Origin: Glaciihabitans tibetensis
GTDB taxonomy: Bacteria; Actinomycetota; Actinomycetes; Actinomycetales; Microbacteriaceae
Direction: 5' to 3'
NCBI RefSeq assembly: GCF_003003265.1
Contig: NZ_PVTL01000011.1
Coordinates: 26,443-90,442, forward strand
DNA length: 64,000 nt
In this document: piece after piece, positions 53,411 to 62,629 of the stretch
How the letters are laid out: each line of letters starts with the position of its first letter
Numbering within the stretch: position 1 is the stretch's first letter
Position numbers and translations under genes: made by a program
Notes under the pieces: model-generated
The model's input: the letters and a program-made list of their open reading frames with translations, nothing else
What the model was told of the DNA's origin: nothing
Databases searched by the model: none

Positions 53411-54001
53411 TCAGGTGACCGCGGTGGTGTGGAAGCGCAGCTGGGCGGCGCTGAGGCCCTCACGGGCGATCTGCTCGACGGCGTCAGCAGCGTCGGCCAG
53501 AAGAGAAGGCAGGACCTTGCGTTCTTCGCCAGAGAAATCGCGTAATACGTAGTCGGCGGCGTTCTGACGCCCGGGAGGACGTCCGACCCCGATGCGCACG
53601 CGGGTGAAATCCCCGGTGCCGAGGGCCGCGATGATGTCGCGGGTGCCGTTGTGCCCGCCGTGGCCACCGCCGAACTTGATGCGAAGGCTGTCGAACGGGA
53701 TGTCCAGCTCATCGTGCAACACGATGAGGCGCTCGGGCTCGATCTTGTAGAAGCGCATGAGCGCCGCGACGGGCCCGCCGGAGAGGTTCATAAAACTCGC
53801 GGGCTTCGCCAGAACCAGGCGCGGGCCCTCGGTGCCGGTGCGCCCTTCGGCGACCAGCGAGTTGGTGCGGTGGCTGCGGAACGGCGCCGACGCGCGGTCG
53901 GCGAGTTCTGCGAGGGCCATTTGGCCCACATTGTGGCGGTTTCCGGCGTAGCCGGGCCCGGGGTTACCGAGCCCGACTACGAGCCACTGATTGTCATCCA
54001 T
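53411..54001 (-). CDS. pth: Peptidyl-tRNA hydrolase
   Basis: 196 residues. The sequence opens WLVVGLGNPGPGYAGNRHNVGQMAL with the catalytic histidine in RHNVG, then ASFMNLSGGPV, the LIVLHDELDIPFDSLRIKFGGGHGGHNGTRDI block, and FTRVRIGVGRPPG. It recycles peptidyl-tRNAs released early from ribosomes. It lies downstream of rplY, a common pairing, with a 42-bp gap. No clear ribosome site precedes the ATG. Confidence 0.95.
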   Translation of the reverse strand: MDDNQWLVVGLGNPGPGYAGNRHNVGQMALAELADRASAPFRSHRTNSLVAEGRTGTEGPRLVLAKPASFMNLSGGPVAALMRFYKIEPERLIVLHDELDIPFDSLRIKFGGGHGGHNGTRDIIAALGTGDFTRVRIGVGRPPGRQNAADYVLRDFSGEERKVLPSLLADAADAVEQIAREGLSAAQLRFHTTAVT

Positions 54002-54043
54002 TAGAGGATTTCATCACCTGACTGGAGAAAGCGAAATAGCTAA

Positions 54044-54658
54044 TTACTCGGCAGGCGCTGCGGGAGCTTCTTCTGCGGTCTCGGTGGTCTCTTCGGACTC
54101 GCCGAGGTCGACTTCGCCCGGGATGACAACGTTGACGATGAGGGTGTCGGGCTCGCTGATCAGTGTCGAACCGGACGGCAGCTCGAGGTCCTTGGCGAAG
54201 ACCTGGGTGCCCTCCTCGGCGCCCTCGATGTTGAGCACGAGGAACTCGGGGATGTGGGTCGCCTCGGCCTCGATCGAGACCGTGTTCGACTCCTGGTTGG
54301 CGACGGTACCGACAGCCGGCTCACCCTCGACGCGCACGGAGATGTCAACGGTGACCTTCTCGCCCTTGCGGACGACGATGAGGTCAAGGTGCTCGATGAT
54401 CTGGCGTACCGGGTCCTTCTGGACATCCTTGACGAGCGCCAGCTGGCTCTTGCCCTCGATGTCGAGCTCCAGAACCTGGTTCGACTTACGGATGATCAGC
54501 GCGACCTCGTGGCCCGGAAGGGTCACGTGCTGCGGCACGGTGCCGTGTCCGTAGATGACGGCGGGGATCTTGTTCAGGGCGCGGATCTTGCGAGCGGCTC
54601 CCTTACCAAAAGAGGTACGCAGCTCGGCCGCGAGGTGGTTGTTGCTGTTGTCAGCCAT
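54044..54658 (-). CDS. rplY: Ribosomal protein bL25 (Ctc form)
   Basis: 204 residues: an N-terminal 5S rRNA-binding L25 domain (LAAELRTSFGKGAARKIRALNKIPAVIYG) and the longer C-terminal TL5/Ctc domain, ending in an acidic Glu/Ala tail. The start at 54658 has GGAG 7 nt upstream; an ATG 12 bp earlier overlaps that site. Its upstream leader holds two inverted repeats. Confidence 0.94.
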   Translation of the reverse strand: MADNSNNHLAAELRTSFGKGAARKIRALNKIPAVIYGHGTVPQHVTLPGHEVALIIRKSNQVLELDIEGKSQLALVKDVQKDPVRQIIEHLDLIVVRKGEKVTVDISVRVEGEPAVGTVANQESNTVSIEAEATHIPEFLVLNIEGAEEGTQVFAKDLELPSGSTLISEPDTLIVNVVIPGEVDLGESEETTETAEEAPAAPAE

Positions 54659-54670
54659 AATTTTCTCCAT

Positions 54671-54919
54671 TGTCGGACCGGCAGGCCCGTTTCATTGGGT
54701 TCTCGATGGAACCCTGTTCTGTACTAGAACGTCTGAAATAGAACGTCTCAACTCGAACGCATGTCAGCGTGAGGAAGACCGAAGCCCGCACCACCGCGTC
54801 GATAACGGAACCGCCCGTTCGGATGAACGGGGATAATTCCCTCGCCGAAGTTCTGGCCAGAAACAACACGGGAAATGCTGTTTCAAAACCAGTCGCCTAG
54901 TCTAGCGCAGAAGGCCCAC
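54671..54919. other. Upstream region of rplY
   Basis: 249 bp between rplY and the end of the 2-hydroxyacid dehydrogenase gene. Beyond the inverted repeats I see a plausible -35 TTGAGA but no clear -10 at normal spacing, and no gene. Confidence 0.4.
54697..54730. promoter_or_regulatory. Two inverted repeats in the rplY leader
   Basis: GGGTTC-N6-GAACCC at 54697-54714 and GTTCT-N5-AGAAC at 54716-54730, back to back, 40-70 bp before the rplY start. They are possible leader hairpins or an operator. GACGTTCTA occurs twice on the minus strand nearby. Confidence 0.35.
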
Positions 54920-55969
54920 TCAGTAGAACTCGACCGTGTCGATGCGGTTGATCAACGGTTTACCGTCGAGCAGGCGACCCGCGTTCGTCGCGAACAGTTC
55001 GGCGATCAGGCGATCCTCGTTGGGGTGCAGGGCGCTGGTATGCGGGCTGACCAGCACGTTGGGCATCAACCAGAGCGGGCTGTCCGGTGCCAGAGGCTCC
55101 TTCGCGAAGACGTCGAGGGCGGCATAACCCACCCGGCCATCCTGAAGCGCCGCGATGAGAGCGACCTCGTCGATGGTGCTCCCCCGCCCGACGTTCACCA
55201 CCGTGGCCCCCGGCTTGACCCGCGCGAGTACCCCGGCGCTGAGCATCTTCTCCGTCGCTTCTGTTCCGGGCAGTGTCATGATGATCGCGTCTGCGGCGGA
55301 CGCGACATCCGCCAGCTGCGAAACCGGCACGATTTTCTCGACTCCGGCGGCCTCGACCTCGCGACGGTGAACGCCGATAACCCGAGCGCCGAGGAGTGCC
55401 AGTTTTGCGGCAACGGCGCGCCCGATCGAGCCGAGACCAACCACAACGATGGTCTGGTCGGAGATGAGCTCCATGGTCCATCGCGGCTGCCACTCCGAGC
55501 GTGCCTGGGCCGCTTGCAGCCGCGGCAGGCTCTTGAGGCCCGCGAGCACGCCGAGCAGCGCGAATTCCGCCAGCGGCTCGGCGTGCACTCCCGCGGACTG
55601 CGTGAACGCAATGCGCTGGAGTGCGTCGTCGCTCAGCTTTGCCGCGCGTACCTGCGCGCCGCCCCCGGCCGCGGTGGTGTGCACCCAACGCAGGGTCTGG
55701 TTCGCCGCGACGGTGCGCCGCAGTGCTGTCGCCGATTCGTCGGGCAACCCGTAGAGAACGTCGGCACTGTCGACAAGCGCGTCGAACGTTCGCTGCTGCT
55801 CCGGAGTGCGCTCGAAAGCGGAATCGCCCTGATGGTCTCCCGGATGGCGCTGCACGGGAAGCAGGTCGTGGTCACGGATCACCTCAACGCGGCTGTCTCG
55901 CTCCTCGATGAGAAGGCACAGGTCCTCGTCCAACGGGCTGGCGACGACAACACGCAGTTTTTGACTCAT
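54920..55969 (-). CDS. D-2-hydroxyacid dehydrogenase
   Basis: 349 residues. The NAD-binding Rossmann motif is IVVVGLGSIGRAVAAKLALLGARVIGVHR, followed by the VNVGRGSTIDEVALIAAL block, the catalytic Glu in VFAKEPLAPDSPLW and the His in NVLVSPHTSALHPNE. These mark the D-isomer 2-hydroxyacid dehydrogenase family, which interconverts 2-oxo and 2-hydroxy acids. The substrate is not determined. It is divergent from gnd. The start at 55969 is the first ATG compatible with the fold. Confidence 0.9.
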   Translation of the reverse strand: MSQKLRVVVASPLDEDLCLLIEERDSRVEVIRDHDLLPVQRHPGDHQGDSAFERTPEQQRTFDALVDSADVLYGLPDESATALRRTVAANQTLRWVHTTAAGGGAQVRAAKLSDDALQRIAFTQSAGVHAEPLAEFALLGVLAGLKSLPRLQAAQARSEWQPRWTMELISDQTIVVVGLGSIGRAVAAKLALLGARVIGVHRREVEAAGVEKIVPVSQLADVASAADAIIMTLPGTEATEKMLSAGVLARVKPGATVVNVGRGSTIDEVALIAALQDGRVGYAALDVFAKEPLAPDSPLWLMPNVLVSPHTSALHPNEDRLIAELFATNAGRLLDGKPLINRIDTVEFY

Positions 55970-56115
55970 TCCGGCGTACCCCTTCCGTGAAGCACAACCG
56001 TACCCGTCGGCGCACCTGTCTGTTTGAGCGGTATCCGGCCGACGCTGGGGCGCACGCCCTAGGCTGTAATTCAGGTCGCGGGTACGCCGCGAGAAACGCA
56101 AGGAGAACTTGTTCC

Positions 56116-57570
56116 ATGGCAGAAATCACTCAGCCGTCCGCGAATATTGGCGTCGTCGGCTTGGCCGTAATGGGATCTAACCTCGCTCGCAACCTGGCGA
56201 GCCGCGAGGGAAACACCGTCGCGATCTTCAACCGCTCCTACGAAAAAACCGAGACTCTGCTCACCGAGCACCCCGAGGCGGAGTTTGTCCCCGCCAAGAC
56301 CTACGAGGAATTTGCTGCCTCGCTCCAGAAGCCGCGCACCGCAATCATCATGGTGCAGGCCGGCCGCGGCACCGACGCGGTCATCGACGCACTGACCGAG
56401 GTGTTTGAGCCGGGCGACATCATCGTCGACGGCGGCAACGCGCTGTTCACGGACACGATCCGCCGCGAGAAGGCCGTGCGCGAGACCGGCATCAACTTCG
56501 TGGGCGCCGGAATTTCCGGCGGCGAGGAAGGCGCCCTGCTCGGCCCGTCGATCATGCCCGGCGGCTCCGCCGAAGCCTGGGAGACCCTCGGACCGATCCT
56601 GAAGTCCATCGCCGCGGTCGTCGACGGCGAGCCCTGCGTCACCCACGTCGGCACCGACGGCGCCGGCCACTTCGTCAAGATGATCCACAACGGCATCGAG
56701 TACGCCGACATGCAGCTCATCGGCGAGGCCTACGACCTCATCCGCCGCGGCACCGGCAAGTCTCCCGCCGAGATTGCGGACATTTTCACCGAGTGGAACA
56801 AGGGCGAACTCGAGAGCTACCTCATCGAGATCACCGCCGAGGTGCTCCGCCAGGTCGACGAAAAAACGGGCAAGCCGCTGGTCGACGTCATACTCGACCA
56901 GGCCGGCTCGAAGGGCACCGGAGTCTGGACGGTACAGACCGCACTCGATCTCGGCATCCCGGTCTCCGGTATTGCCGAGGCCGTCTTCGCCCGGTCCGTC
57001 TCGTCGAAGCCTGCGCAGCGCGCCGCCGCATCCGCCCTGCCCGGCCCGACGGCATCTCCGGTCGAGAACGTCGACGCCTTCATCGAGGGAGTGCGCCAGG
57101 CCCTGTACGCGTCCAAGGTCATCGCCTACTCGCAGGGCTTCGACGCGATTGTCGCGGGAGCCGAGCAGTACAACTGGGACATCAAGAAGGGTGACATCGC
57201 GAAGATCTGGCGGGGCGGCTGCATCATCCGCGCCCGGTTCCTCAATCGGATCACCGATGCGTACGCCGAAAACCCCGGACTCGTCTCGCTCGTGACGGCA
57301 CCGTTCTTCACCGACGTGGTTACCCAGGCGCAGGACTCGTGGCGCAACGTCGTCGCCGACGCCGCGCACGCGGGAATCCCGGCCCCGGTGTTCGCGTCGT
57401 CCCTGTCGTACTACGACAGCCTGCGCGCCGACCGTCTGCCCGCGGCTCTCACCCAGGGACAGCGCGACTTCTTTGGAGCGCACACCTACAAGCGTGTCGA
57501 CATGGAGGGCACCTTCCACACCCTGTGGAGCGGCGACCGCACCGAGATCGAATCGGTCGACAGCCACTAG
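56116..57570 (+). CDS. gnd: 6-phosphogluconate dehydrogenase (decarboxylating)
   Basis: 484 residues, full length for the homodimeric enzyme. The NADP motif GVVGLAVMGSNLARNLASR, the FVGAGISGGEEGALLGPSIMPGG signature, HFVKMIHNGIEYADMQLIGEAYD with catalytic Lys and His, and QGQRDFFGAHTYKRVD are visible. It makes ribulose 5-phosphate and NADPH. The start at 56116 has AAGGAG upstream. A strong terminator follows. Confidence 0.97.
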   Translation: MAEITQPSANIGVVGLAVMGSNLARNLASREGNTVAIFNRSYEKTETLLTEHPEAEFVPAKTYEEFAASLQKPRTAIIMVQAGRGTDAVIDALTEVFEPGDIIVDGGNALFTDTIRREKAVRETGINFVGAGISGGEEGALLGPSIMPGGSAEAWETLGPILKSIAAVVDGEPCVTHVGTDGAGHFVKMIHNGIEYADMQLIGEAYDLIRRGTGKSPAEIADIFTEWNKGELESYLIEITAEVLRQVDEKTGKPLVDVILDQAGSKGTGVWTVQTALDLGIPVSGIAEAVFARSVSSKPAQRAAASALPGPTASPVENVDAFIEGVRQALYASKVIAYSQGFDAIVAGAEQYNWDIKKGDIAKIWRGGCIIRARFLNRITDAYAENPGLVSLVTAPFFTDVVTQAQDSWRNVVADAAHAGIPAPVFASSLSYYDSLRADRLPAALTQGQRDFFGAHTYKRVDMEGTFHTLWSGDRTEIESVDSH

Positions 57571-57646
57571 TCACCTGCCACATGGCGTCGCACAACACGC
57601 AACGCCTGGCAACCCCCCAGCACGGTCGGCAAAGTCGACCGGACGC

Positions 57647-57695
57647 AAAAAAGGCCGCCGTTACCGAGCATCGCGCTCGTAACGGCGGCCTTTTT
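57647..57695 (+). terminator. Rho-independent terminator after gnd
   Basis: GGCCGCCGTTAC pairs with GTAACGGCGGCC, extended past one bulge by GAGC/GCTC around a 5-nt loop, followed by TTTTT. An A-run on the other side makes it potentially bidirectional. Confidence 0.92.
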
Positions 57696-57752
57696 CGGCT
57701 GAAGGGAAAAAACACCCAGCCCACTCCCACGTTGTGCCGGTGAACTTAATTC

Positions 57753-58928
57753 ATGAAAGCACTCACCTGGCAAGGAAAACGTTCCGTTTCAGTCGAGGAA
57801 GTTCCGGATCCGGTCATCCAGGAACCAACTGACGTCATCATCCGCATTACCTCGACCGCAATCTGCGGTTCAGACCTGCACCTGTACGAGGTATTCGGCC
57901 CGTACCTGAGCGCGGGCGACGTGCTCGGTCACGAGAACATGGGCATCGTCGAAGAGGTCGGCTCGGCCATCACCAAGCTGAGCGTCGGGGACCGCGTGGT
58001 CATCCCATTCGTTATTGCCTGTGGCGAGTGCTTCATGTGCACGCGCGGGCTCACCTCGCAGTGCGAGACCACCCAGAACCGTGACCAGGAGTCCGGCGCC
58101 TCGCTCTTCGGCTTCTCCGAGCTGTACGGTTCGGTTCCCGGCGGACAGGCAGAACGCCTGCGTGTTCCCCTCGCCGACTTCAACGCGACCAAGGTCGGCC
58201 ACGAGCTGCCCGACGACCGCTACCTGTTCCTCAGCGACATCCTCCCGACCGCCTGGCAGGGCGTGCAGTACGCCAACCTGCCAGAAGACGGCGTACTCGG
58301 CGTGCTGGGCCTCGGGCCCGTCGGCCAGTTCGCTGCCCGCATCGGCAAGTACCTCGGCCACCGCGTCATCGCGGTCGACCCGGTTCCCGAGCGCCGCGCC
58401 ATGGCCGAGCGCCACGGTATCGAAACGCTCGATCTCACCGACGACGTGCTGCAGAAGCTGCGCGATCTCACGGACGGCCGCGGCCCGGCATCCATCGTCG
58501 ACGCGGTCGGCATGGAAGCCCACGGAAGCGGAGGTGCGGCATTCGCCCAGGCCGCGGTGGGACTGCTCCCGGACGGCATCGCCAAAAAGCTCCAGAACAC
58601 CGCAGGGATCGACCGCCTGGCTGCCATGCATCTCGCCTTCGACGCGGTGCAGCGCGGCGGTACCGTCTCGCTCAGCGGCGTCTACGGCGGCGAAGCCGAC
58701 CCGATGCCGATGAAGTCCCTATTCGACAAGCAGATCACCATCAAGATGGGCCAGTGCAACGTGCAGTCGTGGCGCGACGAGCTGCTGCCCATCGTTGAAG
58801 ACCCGGCAGACCCGCTGGGCACCATGGACCTCGTCACGCACCGGGTTCCGCTGGACCGTGCTCCCGAGATGTACGAAATCTTCCAGAAGAAGGAAGACGG
58901 CTGCATCAAGGTCGTGCTCACGCCGTAG
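57753..58928 (+). CDS. Zinc-dependent alcohol dehydrogenase (formaldehyde dehydrogenase-like)
   Basis: 391 residues of the medium-chain dehydrogenase family. Catalytic zinc ligands are in AICGSDLHLYE and VLGHENMGIVEEVG; structural-zinc-type cysteines are in CGECFMCTRGLTSQC. The nucleotide motif is VLGLGPVGQFAARIGKYLGHRVIAVD. The 30-residue insert (GFSELYGSVPGGQAERLRVPLADFNATK) resembles glutathione-independent formaldehyde dehydrogenases. The substrate is uncertain. It stands alone after the gnd terminator. Confidence 0.9.
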   Translation: MKALTWQGKRSVSVEEVPDPVIQEPTDVIIRITSTAICGSDLHLYEVFGPYLSAGDVLGHENMGIVEEVGSAITKLSVGDRVVIPFVIACGECFMCTRGLTSQCETTQNRDQESGASLFGFSELYGSVPGGQAERLRVPLADFNATKVGHELPDDRYLFLSDILPTAWQGVQYANLPEDGVLGVLGLGPVGQFAARIGKYLGHRVIAVDPVPERRAMAERHGIETLDLTDDVLQKLRDLTDGRGPASIVDAVGMEAHGSGGAAFAQAAVGLLPDGIAKKLQNTAGIDRLAAMHLAFDAVQRGGTVSLSGVYGGEADPMPMKSLFDKQITIKMGQCNVQSWRDELLPIVEDPADPLGTMDLVTHRVPLDRAPEMYEIFQKKEDGCIKVVLTP

Positions 58929-58975
58929 CACTCGCGCCGTAGGCATGCGCGGCGCCGGTAACGCAGAATGGTTTT

Positions 58976-59422
58976 ATGTCGACCAATTACCGGCGCCTGC
59001 GCTGCTCGCCCCAGGATGTATTCGATGTTCTCGCGGACGCCTGGCTCTTCCCGTCGTGGGTCGTGGGTGCGTCGCGGATGAGGTCGGTGGATGCCGCGTG
59101 GCCAACTCCCGGTTCGAAGCTGCACCACTCGTTCGGAGTGTGGCCCGCGCTGCTCGACGACGAGACCACCATGCTCGAGTGGGACCCGCCGCGACACGCG
59201 GTGATGCAGCCCAAGGGGTGGCCGATCGGCGAGGCCCTGGTCACGATCGATGTGAAGCCCCGGGCCGATGGCTGCCTCGTGCGCATCAAGGAGAAAGCGG
59301 TGAAGGGTCCGGGCGCGCTGCTCCCCGCCTCGCTGCTGGACCCCCCGCTTTACGCCCGTAACGTCGAAACCCTCAAGCGCCTTGGCTTTCTGGCCGAGGG
59401 CCGCGCCGGCAATCACGACTGA
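58976..59422 (+). CDS. SRPBCC-family protein
   Basis: 148 residues with the START-like fold: RRLRCSPQDVFDVLADAWLFPSWVVGASRM at the N-terminus, a central beta sheet (TTMLEWDPPRHAVMQPKGWPIGEALVTIDVKP) and a C-terminal helix (LYARNVETLKRLGFLAEGR). Members bind hydrophobic ligands; this one is unassigned. CAGAAT 6 nt before the ATG indicates a leaderless start. Confidence 0.82.
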   Translation: MSTNYRRLRCSPQDVFDVLADAWLFPSWVVGASRMRSVDAAWPTPGSKLHHSFGVWPALLDDETTMLEWDPPRHAVMQPKGWPIGEALVTIDVKPRADGCLVRIKEKAVKGPGALLPASLLDPPLYARNVETLKRLGFLAEGRAGNHD

Positions 59423-59480
59423 CGTGCACCACCGACTCGGCTAGAAGTCCCAGGGGGCGGGCCGTGAAAGACTGGGAGCG

Positions 59481-59864
59481 ATGACATTCCAGGACGACGA
59501 GCCCGAACTTGCCGGGTACGAACCGACGGACGGGCGCACGCGTCGCGGGCACCGCAATCCGTGGCTCCTGCGTGTTGTCGTGCTGCTCGGGCTCGTGGGA
59601 CTCGTGCTCCCCGGCATCCTCACCACCATGGCCGTCGGCAATACCACCGCACAGCGGGCCTGCGAGATCTGGGTCGCGTACATGGCCCCCGACTCGCCGT
59701 CGTCACAGGCTCGCTTCGAGGTCTTCGGCCCGGGGACGATCGGCTGGGAGTGCTACACGGAGGGCACGTTCGGCGGTGACGCCCACGTGGCATCTCTCGG
59801 GCTCATTCCGGGCACGCCGAACATCCCCCGCGTCGGCATCGACGACGGAGTGTCCGAGTCCTGA
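59481..59864 (+). CDS. Single-pass membrane protein of unknown function
   Basis: 127 residues. An acidic then basic N-terminus (FQDDEPELAGYEPTDGRTRRGHRNP) precedes one membrane helix (LLRVVVLLGLVGLVLPGILTTMAVG) and an outside domain with two cysteines (RACEIWVAYM, GWECYTEG) that could form a disulfide. The family is not recognised. A GGGAG ribosome site precedes the ATG. Confidence 0.7.
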   Translation: MTFQDDEPELAGYEPTDGRTRRGHRNPWLLRVVVLLGLVGLVLPGILTTMAVGNTTAQRACEIWVAYMAPDSPSSQARFEVFGPGTIGWECYTEGTFGGDAHVASLGLIPGTPNIPRVGIDDGVSES

Positions 59865-59881
59865 CCGACCCCTACGACAAT

Positions 59882-59911
59882 CGCCGCCGCCCAACGTATC
59901 GGGCAGCGGCG
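59882..59911. terminator. Hairpin between two convergent genes
   Basis: CGCCGC-C-GCCC pairs with GGGC-A-GCGGCG around an 8-nt loop, between the membrane protein gene and prs. It lacks a T-run, so it is a weak or factor-dependent terminator. Confidence 0.5.
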
Positions 59912-59928
59912 AGAACCGAGGCTTCTGG

Positions 59929-60903
59929 CTACGCCGCGCCGTCGAACATCGAGGTGACGGATCCGTCGTCGAAGACCTCGTAAATCGCGCGGGCGATGAG
60001 CGGTGCGATGGGCAGCACCGTCAGGCTCGGGAAGCGCTTCTCCTCGGGCAACGGCAGCGTGTCGGTGACCACAACAGAGTCGATGAAGTCGCCCTGCAGC
60101 AGTTCGGTTGCCGGGTCGGAGAAAACCGCGTGGGTGGCCGCAACGATGACCTTGATTGCGCCGGCTGCCTTGAGTGCTTCGGCTGCTTTGGCGATGGTGC
60201 GGCCGGTGTCGATGAGGTCATCGACGATGAGGCAGACCCGTCCCTCGACCTGTCCGACGATCTCGTGCACCGAAACCTGGTTGGGCACCAGCGGGTCGCG
60301 GCGCTTGTGAATGATGGCCAGGGGCGCCCCGAGCTTGTCACTCCAGATGTCGGCGACGCGCACGCGGCCCATGTCCGGGGAGACCACGGTCAGGGTGCTC
60401 GCGTCGAGCTTCTTGAAGTGCTCCAACAGCACCGGCATGGCAAACAGGTGGTCGACGGGGCCGTCGAAGAAGCCCTGGATCTGCGCGGCGTGGAGATCAA
60501 CGCTCATGATGCGGTCGGCACCGGCGGCCTTGTAGAGGTCAGCGACCAGACGGGCGCTGATCGGCTCGCGCCCGCGGCCCTTTTTATCCTGGCGGGCGTA
60601 GGGATAGAACGGGGCGACCACGGTGATGCGCTTGACCGAGGCGCGCTTCAGCGCGTCCACCATGATCAGCTGCTCCATGAACCACTCGTTGATGGGAAAG
60701 GTGAGCGACTGGATCACGAAAATGTCGGCGCCGCGCACACTCTCGTCGTACCGGGCGTAGATCTCTCCGTTGGCAAAGGTGCGGGCATCCGTGTGCACCA
60801 CATCGGTGTCGAGCGCCTCAGCGATGTCCACGGCGAGCTTGGGATATGCCCGACCGGAGACGATGACGAGTCTCTTTTCTCCGGCAACTTTGATCTCGGA
60901 CAC
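59929..60903 (-). CDS. prs: Ribose-phosphate pyrophosphokinase
   Basis: 324 residues from GTG 60903, close to the family norm; a TTG at 60933 would add ten residues. Motifs include FANGEIYARYDESVRGADIFVIQS, the flexible-loop/ATP region PFYPYARQDKKGRGREPISARL, DLHAAQIQGFFDGPVDHL, and the PRPP loop CLIVDDLIDTGRTI. It makes PRPP from ribose 5-phosphate. glmU lies 72 bp upstream on the same strand, the usual actinobacterial pairing. Confidence 0.96.
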   Translation of the reverse strand: MSEIKVAGEKRLVIVSGRAYPKLAVDIAEALDTDVVHTDARTFANGEIYARYDESVRGADIFVIQSLTFPINEWFMEQLIMVDALKRASVKRITVVAPFYPYARQDKKGRGREPISARLVADLYKAAGADRIMSVDLHAAQIQGFFDGPVDHLFAMPVLLEHFKKLDASTLTVVSPDMGRVRVADIWSDKLGAPLAIIHKRRDPLVPNQVSVHEIVGQVEGRVCLIVDDLIDTGRTIAKAAEALKAAGAIKVIVAATHAVFSDPATELLQGDFIDSVVVTDTLPLPEEKRFPSLTVLPIAPLIARAIYEVFDDGSVTSMFDGAA

Positions 60904-60974
60904 GTATCCCGCTCTCTGCCGGTAGACCGACAATCACTTCTAGAAAGGCCGCCTGCTGGAGCCTCAGTGGGCTG

Positions 60975-62408
60975 TTACGAGGCCTCTGCCTGGGTGGCCG
61001 CGGCAGCTTTCGCCGCGGCAGTTCCCGCACGGTTGGTCTCGACCCAGTCCGTCATATTGCGCTGCGGAGCGACACTGATGGCCAACGCCCCCGCCGGTAC
61101 GTCCTTGCGGACGACCGTGCCGGCACCGGTATACGCTCCGTCGCCAATTCTAACCGGCGCAACGAAGACGTTGTGCGACCCGGTCCTGACGTGGGAGCCG
61201 ACGACGGTCCTGGTCTTGTTGACACCGTCGTAGTTCGCCGTGATGGTGCCGGCCCCGACGTTGGACTCCACACCCACCTCGGTGTCTCCGATGTAGCTGA
61301 GATGCGGCACCTTGCTTCCGGCGCCGATGTGGGAGTTTTTCGTCTCCACGAAGGTTCCGATTTTGCCGCGCTCGTCGAGGTAGGTGCCCGGGCGAAGATA
61401 CGCGAACGGCCCGACGCTGGCGTGCGCACCAATGACGGAAAGCGTGGCGTCGGTGCGGCGAACGGTCGCGCCCTCCCCCACCTCGCAGGCGTTAAGGCTG
61501 GTGTCCGGCCCGATGATCGCGCCGCGCTCGATGACGGTGGGCCCGATCAGGTGGGTTCCCGGCAGCAGCTCCACGTCTTCACCGACGGTCGCCTGGAGGT
61601 CGATCCAGGTGGATGCCGGGTCCACCACGGTCACGCCGGCAAGCTGCCACCCGCGAACGATCCGCCGGTTGAGCTCCACGGCCGCGGCACCCAGTTGCAC
61701 CCGGTCGTTGATGCCCGCGACGAGCCACGGGTCGCTCACCGGCACCGCCTCGATGCGGCCGCCGCTGGCGCGGATGCCCGCTGCCGCATCGGTGAGGTAC
61801 ATCTCCTTCTGGGCGTTGTCGGTTCCGATGCCCGCGAGTGCGGTGCGCAGGGCGTCTGCCGCAAACACGTAGACGCCGGCGTTGACCTCGGTGACCAGCT
61901 TCTGCTCCTCGGTCGCGTCTTTCTGCTCCACGATCGATTCGAAGGCGCCGTCGGCACCGCGCAATACCCGTCCAGCACCCGTCGGGTCGTCGAAAAACGC
62001 GCTGAGCATCGTCAGGGCGTTACCGGCGAGGGCATGGCTGCGGAGCAGGCCGCTGAGCGTTGCCGCATCGAGCAACGGGACATCCGCACTGAGAACAACG
62101 ACGTGCCCGCTGAAGTCGGTCGGGATGCCGCCCAGCCCGGCCTCGACAGCGCGCCCGGTGCCCGGGATCTCATCCTGGTCGACGATGATCGCCTCGGGCA
62201 GGATCTCGAGGATCTCGGCGGACACTGTGTCGCGGTCGTGGCGAACCACCGCGACGATGTGTGCCGGGTCCAGCTCGCGTGCGGTGGCCAGAACGTGGCC
62301 GACCAGCGGGACCCCGGCGATGCGATGCAGCACCTTAGGCTTGGCCGACTTCATGCGCGTTCCCTGGCCTGCGGCGAGGATTACAACGGCGAGATCGTGA
62401 TCGGTCAT
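60975..62408 (-). CDS. glmU: Bifunctional GlcNAc-1-phosphate uridyltransferase/GlcN-1-phosphate acetyltransferase
   Basis: 477 residues. The N-terminal pyrophosphorylase has VVILAAGQGTRMKSAKPKVLH, and VVVLSADVPLL with the metal-binding Asp. The C-terminal left-handed beta helix of hexapeptide repeats contains the acetyltransferase His/Asn region (FAYLRPGTYLDERGKIGTFVETKNS, GTITANYDGVNKTRT). It makes UDP-GlcNAc for peptidoglycan. The start at 62408 has AGGAG 7 nt upstream. A short Ala-rich tail ends the protein. Confidence 0.96.
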   Translation of the reverse strand: MTDHDLAVVILAAGQGTRMKSAKPKVLHRIAGVPLVGHVLATARELDPAHIVAVVRHDRDTVSAEILEILPEAIIVDQDEIPGTGRAVEAGLGGIPTDFSGHVVVLSADVPLLDAATLSGLLRSHALAGNALTMLSAFFDDPTGAGRVLRGADGAFESIVEQKDATEEQKLVTEVNAGVYVFAADALRTALAGIGTDNAQKEMYLTDAAAGIRASGGRIEAVPVSDPWLVAGINDRVQLGAAAVELNRRIVRGWQLAGVTVVDPASTWIDLQATVGEDVELLPGTHLIGPTVIERGAIIGPDTSLNACEVGEGATVRRTDATLSVIGAHASVGPFAYLRPGTYLDERGKIGTFVETKNSHIGAGSKVPHLSYIGDTEVGVESNVGAGTITANYDGVNKTRTVVGSHVRTGSHNVFVAPVRIGDGAYTGAGTVVRKDVPAGALAISVAPQRNMTDWVETNRAGTAAAKAAAATQAEAS

Positions 62409-62474
62409 GGAAACTCCTCGGGTAGCGATGCCGCACAAACCGGGCCAACGGCCGACTCTGGGAGTCGGCCATTG

Positions 62475-62546
62475 CTCCGCCTCCAGGATTCGAACCTAGA
62501 CCGAACAGCTCCAAAGGCTGACGTGCTGCCATTACACCAAGGCGGA
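62475..62546 (-). tRNA. tRNA-Gln (UUG anticodon)
   Basis: A 72-nt cloverleaf on the minus strand: acceptor TCCGCCT/AGGCGGA with G73, anticodon loop CTTTGGA giving UUG at 34-36, T arm with GGTTCGAATCC. CCA is not encoded. It lies just upstream of glmU, a common actinobacterial position. Confidence 0.95.
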
Positions 62547-62629
62547 TCACACAGTTTCGTGCGGCCTAAGTCTGCCAGATCCCGGCGCCTCCAACCTGCG
62601 CCCCGGCTCGGATGCGAAATAATCGTCGG

